A stretch of 7,407 bases of DNA. Source: Actinomycetota bacterium. GTDB taxonomy: Bacteria > Actinomycetota > Acidimicrobiia > Acidimicrobiales > Ilumatobacteraceae. The first letter of the stretch is position 1. Every line of letters begins with the position of its first letter. The notes below the pieces were generated by a model that worked only from the letters and a program-made list of their open reading frames with translations, ran no database searches and was not told the origin of the DNA. Below, piece after piece: positions 6,019-7,407 of the stretch. The stretch is from NCBI GenBank assembly GCA_009705435.1, contig WLTJ01000075.1, positions 1-7,407 of the forward strand, written 5' to 3'. A program made the position numbers and the translations under genes.

Positions 6019-6765
6019 GTGACCGGAACTCTCGTGATCTTGCGCCATGGCCAAAGTACATGGAACCAAAAAAATCTATTTACCGGCTGGCACGATGTCC
6101 CACTATCCGATCAAGGTCGCTCCGAGGCCACGGCAGCGGGTCTCACAATGTCCCAGGCTGGGCTGTATTTCGACACCTCACACACTTCATTACTTGATCG
6201 GGCCGTCACGACCTGCAATCTGGCCCTCGACGCCATGGGTCAAATTTGGTTGCCAGTTCAGCGCACATGGCTTTTAAACGAGCGGCACTACGGGGCCCTT
6301 CAGGGTCTTGACAAGAAGGCCACAACTGAACTCCACGGTCCCGAGCAAACCAAGTTATGGCGTCGCAGTTATGACATTCCGCCACCGCCGGTAGAGACGA
6401 CCAATCCTGAACACCCAATCAACGACCCGCGTTATCGACTGCTCAATCCCAGCGTGCTGCCAGCAACCGAGTGTCTCAAGGATGTCGTAGCCCGAGTGTT
6501 GCCCTACTGGAATGACTGCGTGGTGCCTCAACTACAAGAAGGTCTGACAGTTTTGTTGGTCGCCCATGGCAATTCATTGCGCGCCCTAGTCATGCACCTG
6601 GAGGCTATTTCGACCACTGATATCGCTGAGTTGAATATCCCAACTGGAGTCCCGAAGCGCTACATATTCAATGATGACATGACTCTCAGAACAGCCGAAT
6701 ACCTCGGGGACGCTGTGGCCATTCAGGCGGCCGCCAAGGCCGTCGCCACCCAGGCCGGGGCATAG
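6019..6765 (+). CDS. gpmA: 2,3-bisphosphoglycerate-dependent phosphoglycerate mutase
   Basis: This 248-residue cytosolic enzyme interconverts 3-phosphoglycerate and 2-phosphoglycerate in glycolysis and gluconeogenesis, using 2,3-bisphosphoglycerate to prime a phosphohistidine. It shows LRHGQSTWN (8-16) with catalytic His10, FTGWHDVPLS (21-30), Arg61 in LLDRAVTT, NERHYGALQGLDK (87-99) with Glu88, WRRSYDIPPPP (114-124) and VAHGNSLRAL (181-190) with His183. All active-site residues of E. coli GpmA (His11, Arg62, Glu89, His184) have counterparts, and the length equals the family norm of about 230-250. The GTG at 6019 places the start four residues before LVILRHG as in relatives. The last 20 residues are Ala-rich and low in complexity. 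It is transcribed divergently from xseA and followed by the cNMP-binding gene after 114 nt. The co-factor-independent enzyme (GpmI) is unrelated, so the assignment is secure. Confidence 0.95.
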   Translation: MTGTLVILRHGQSTWNQKNLFTGWHDVPLSDQGRSEATAAGLTMSQAGLYFDTSHTSLLDRAVTTCNLALDAMGQIWLPVQRTWLLNERHYGALQGLDKKATTELHGPEQTKLWRRSYDIPPPPVETTNPEHPINDPRYRLLNPSVLPATECLKDVVARVLPYWNDCVVPQLQEGLTVLLVAHGNSLRALVMHLEAISTTDIAELNIPTGVPKRYIFNDDMTLRTAEYLGDAVAIQAAAKAVATQAGA

Positions 6766-6814
6766 TCCAAACTCCGCGACCTGAGCCCATATGAGGTGTG
6801 TCCGTGGACTCATC

Positions 6815-6836
6815 AGCGTGACCCCTGAGACACGCT
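6815..6836 (+). terminator. Short hairpin downstream of gpmA (weak, no U-tract)
   Basis: AGCGTG (6815-6820) and CACGCT (6831-6836) form a perfect 6-bp inverted repeat around a 10-nt loop, 50 nt after the gpmA stop. ATGAG/CTCAT (6791-6795 and 6809-6813) could form a second, weaker stem just before it. No T-run follows, so a classic Rho-independent terminator is not supported. It might slow transcription, mark an operator for the gene at 6880, or be chance. Confidence 0.2.
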
Positions 6837-6843
6837 CCAGTGG

Positions 6844-6872
6844 TTCGCACATGTTCACGAGCGTCGTATAGT
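6844..6872 (+). promoter_or_regulatory. Candidate promoter of the cNMP-binding gene, predicted leaderless transcript
   Basis: TTCGCA (6844-6849, four of six matches to TTGACA), a 17-nt spacer and TATAGT (6867-6872, five of six matches to TATAAT) form the best sigma-70-type promoter in the window. Transcription starting 7-8 nt after the -10 would begin at 6879-6880, the ATG itself. No Shine-Dalgarno precedes the ATG. A second overlapping hexamer, TATAGA, lies at 6873-6878. Confidence 0.6.
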
Positions 6873-6879
6873 TATAGAT

Positions 6880-7305
6880 ATGGCAAGCAAAAAGTCCTAT
6901 CTCGACAGTCTCCGTAAAGTCTCCCTGTTTTCTTCGTGCTCGACCAAAGATCTAGAAAAGATCTCTAAGGCTGGCGACGAAGTTTCCCTTCCCGCAGGCT
7001 CTTTGGTCATCGACCAGGGTCAAACTGGGCGTGAGGCGTTCATCATTATCAGTGGCACCGCAACTGTGCGACGTAACGGTAAAAAAGTCGCCACTCTCTC
7101 CAGCGGCGCAGTAGTCGGCGAATTGTCGCTACTGGATCACGGTCCTCGTACTGCGTCTGTGACCACCGATACCGATTGCGTGATGTTGGTCATCAGTCAG
7201 CGCCAGTTCTTGGCAGTGATCGACGCCATTCCTGCTCTTTCGCACAAACTGCTTGCCACCTTGGCTGGCCGTATTCGCGAATTAGACCGCCAGTATTTCG
7301 GCTGA
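6880..7305 (+). CDS. Stand-alone cyclic-nucleotide-binding domain protein
   Basis: This 141-residue soluble protein consists of one Crp/PKA-type cNMP-binding beta-roll (about 15-115) flanked by short helices. The N-terminal KVSLFSSCSTKDLEKIS is the usual lead-in (L-F-x-x-x-x-x-x-x-L). The phosphate-binding cassette reads GELSLLDHGPRTASV (80-94), with Glu81 for the ribose 2'-OH and Arg90 for the cyclic phosphate; this is close to the PKA-type GELAL...PRAA form and suggests real ligand binding, although cAMP versus cGMP cannot be told. There is no C-terminal winged helix, kinase, transporter or cyclase domain, and the protein ends after a basic helix (GRIRELDRQ), so it is not a Crp transcription factor. 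Similar single-domain proteins occur in actinobacteria, without a known role to my knowledge. It has its own promoter and ATG, and 114 nt separate it from gpmA. Confidence 0.88.
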   Translation: MASKKSYLDSLRKVSLFSSCSTKDLEKISKAGDEVSLPAGSLVIDQGQTGREAFIIISGTATVRRNGKKVATLSSGAVVGELSLLDHGPRTASVTTDTDCVMLVISQRQFLAVIDAIPALSHKLLATLAGRIRELDRQYFG

Positions 7306-7333
7306 CAGGTTCTCCTCATTCATCATTGCGCAC

Positions 7334-7339
7334 TAGCGT
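7334..7339 (+). promoter_or_regulatory. Candidate -10 element (TAGCGT) for the gene starting at 7349
   Basis: TAGCGT is at -15 to -10 from the ATG at 7349, within ACTAGCGTT (7332-7340), identical to the sequence before gpmA. It lies in the 43-nt gap after the cNMP-binding gene. No Shine-Dalgarno is visible between it and the ATG. Confidence 0.35.
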
Positions 7340-7348
7340 TCTACCTGC

Positions 7349-7407
7349 ATGAGTACGCACGATGACACCACCGCCACTCCTTCGGGTCCACGGCGTTTAA
7401 AGCCCCA
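7349..7407 (+). CDS. Unidentified gene, N-terminal fragment cut by the window end
   Basis: An ATG at 7349 opens a frame that runs to the end of the window, giving 19 complete codons: MSTHDDTTATPSGPRRLKP. The start is bounded upstream by an in-frame TAG at 7334-7336, and no other start codon lies between. The visible part is hydrophilic and Thr/Pro-rich, like a disordered N-terminal tail, with no signal peptide. Nothing in it identifies a family. The candidate -10 and the 43-nt spacing from the previous gene support a real start, but 19 codons cannot prove a gene. Confidence 0.45.
   Translation, partial: MSTHDDTTATPSGPRRLKP

Noticed and set aside
5954..6061. 36-residue N-terminal extension of xseA from the ATG at 6061
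   Set aside because: It would overlap the gpmA start on the opposite strand by 43 nt and has no counterpart in XseA proteins.

Overview
The window reads as an ordinary, gene-dense piece of bacterial chromosome, most likely from an actinobacterium. The evidence is an actinobacterial-type prenyl diphosphate synthase (second aspartate motif DDVMGVFGD followed by GDDLREGK), a single-chain ethylmalonyl-CoA mutase, a free-standing cyclic-nucleotide-binding domain protein, GTG starts, and start codons that mostly lack a Shine-Dalgarno sequence but follow a TANNNT hexamer closely. Base composition looks near 50% G+C by eye, low for the phylum. A freshwater or marine Acidimicrobiia-like lineage is a reasonable guess, but it is an inference and not proven here. 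I see no mobile element, rRNA, tRNA, CRISPR array or phage gene.

Layout: (1) Positions 1-2142, plus strand: the 3' end of aat (leucyl/phenylalanyl-tRNA-protein transferase) overlaps by 8 nt the start of ecm/meaA (ethylmalonyl-CoA mutase). (2) Positions 2146-5953, minus strand, convergent with ecm across only 3 nt: in transcription order xseA, xseB (exonuclease VII large and small subunits), a type I GGPP-synthase-like prenyltransferase, a small LysM lipoprotein, and an uncharacterised protein with a 2-oxoglutarate/Fe(II) oxygenase-like residue pattern. (3) Positions 6019-7407, plus strand, divergent from xseA: gpmA (2,3-bisphosphoglycerate-dependent phosphoglycerate mutase), a lone cNMP-binding-domain protein, and the first 19 codons of an unidentified gene cut by the window end.

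Functionally the window is a mix: protein N-end tagging (Aat), acyl-CoA carbon-skeleton rearrangement (Ecm), DNA end processing (XseAB), isoprenoid chain elongation, a cell-wall-binding lipoprotein, and glycolysis (GpmA). Only xseA-xseB-prenyltransferase is a recognisable operon: the same order (xseA-xseB-ispA) occurs in Bacillus and xseB-ispA in enterics, but the prenyltransferase here has a different (type I, DDxxD) signature.

No exotic system stands out. The points most worth a second look are the recurrent TANNNT hexamer 12-15 nt upstream of six start codons that have no usable Shine-Dalgarno (candidate leaderless transcripts), in contrast to the good Shine-Dalgarno of xseB; the putative orphan 2OG oxygenase; and an Ecm-type mutase with no ethylmalonyl-CoA pathway partner in view. 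No stretch over 300 bases lacks a gene; the longest intergenic gap is 114 nt (6766-6879).
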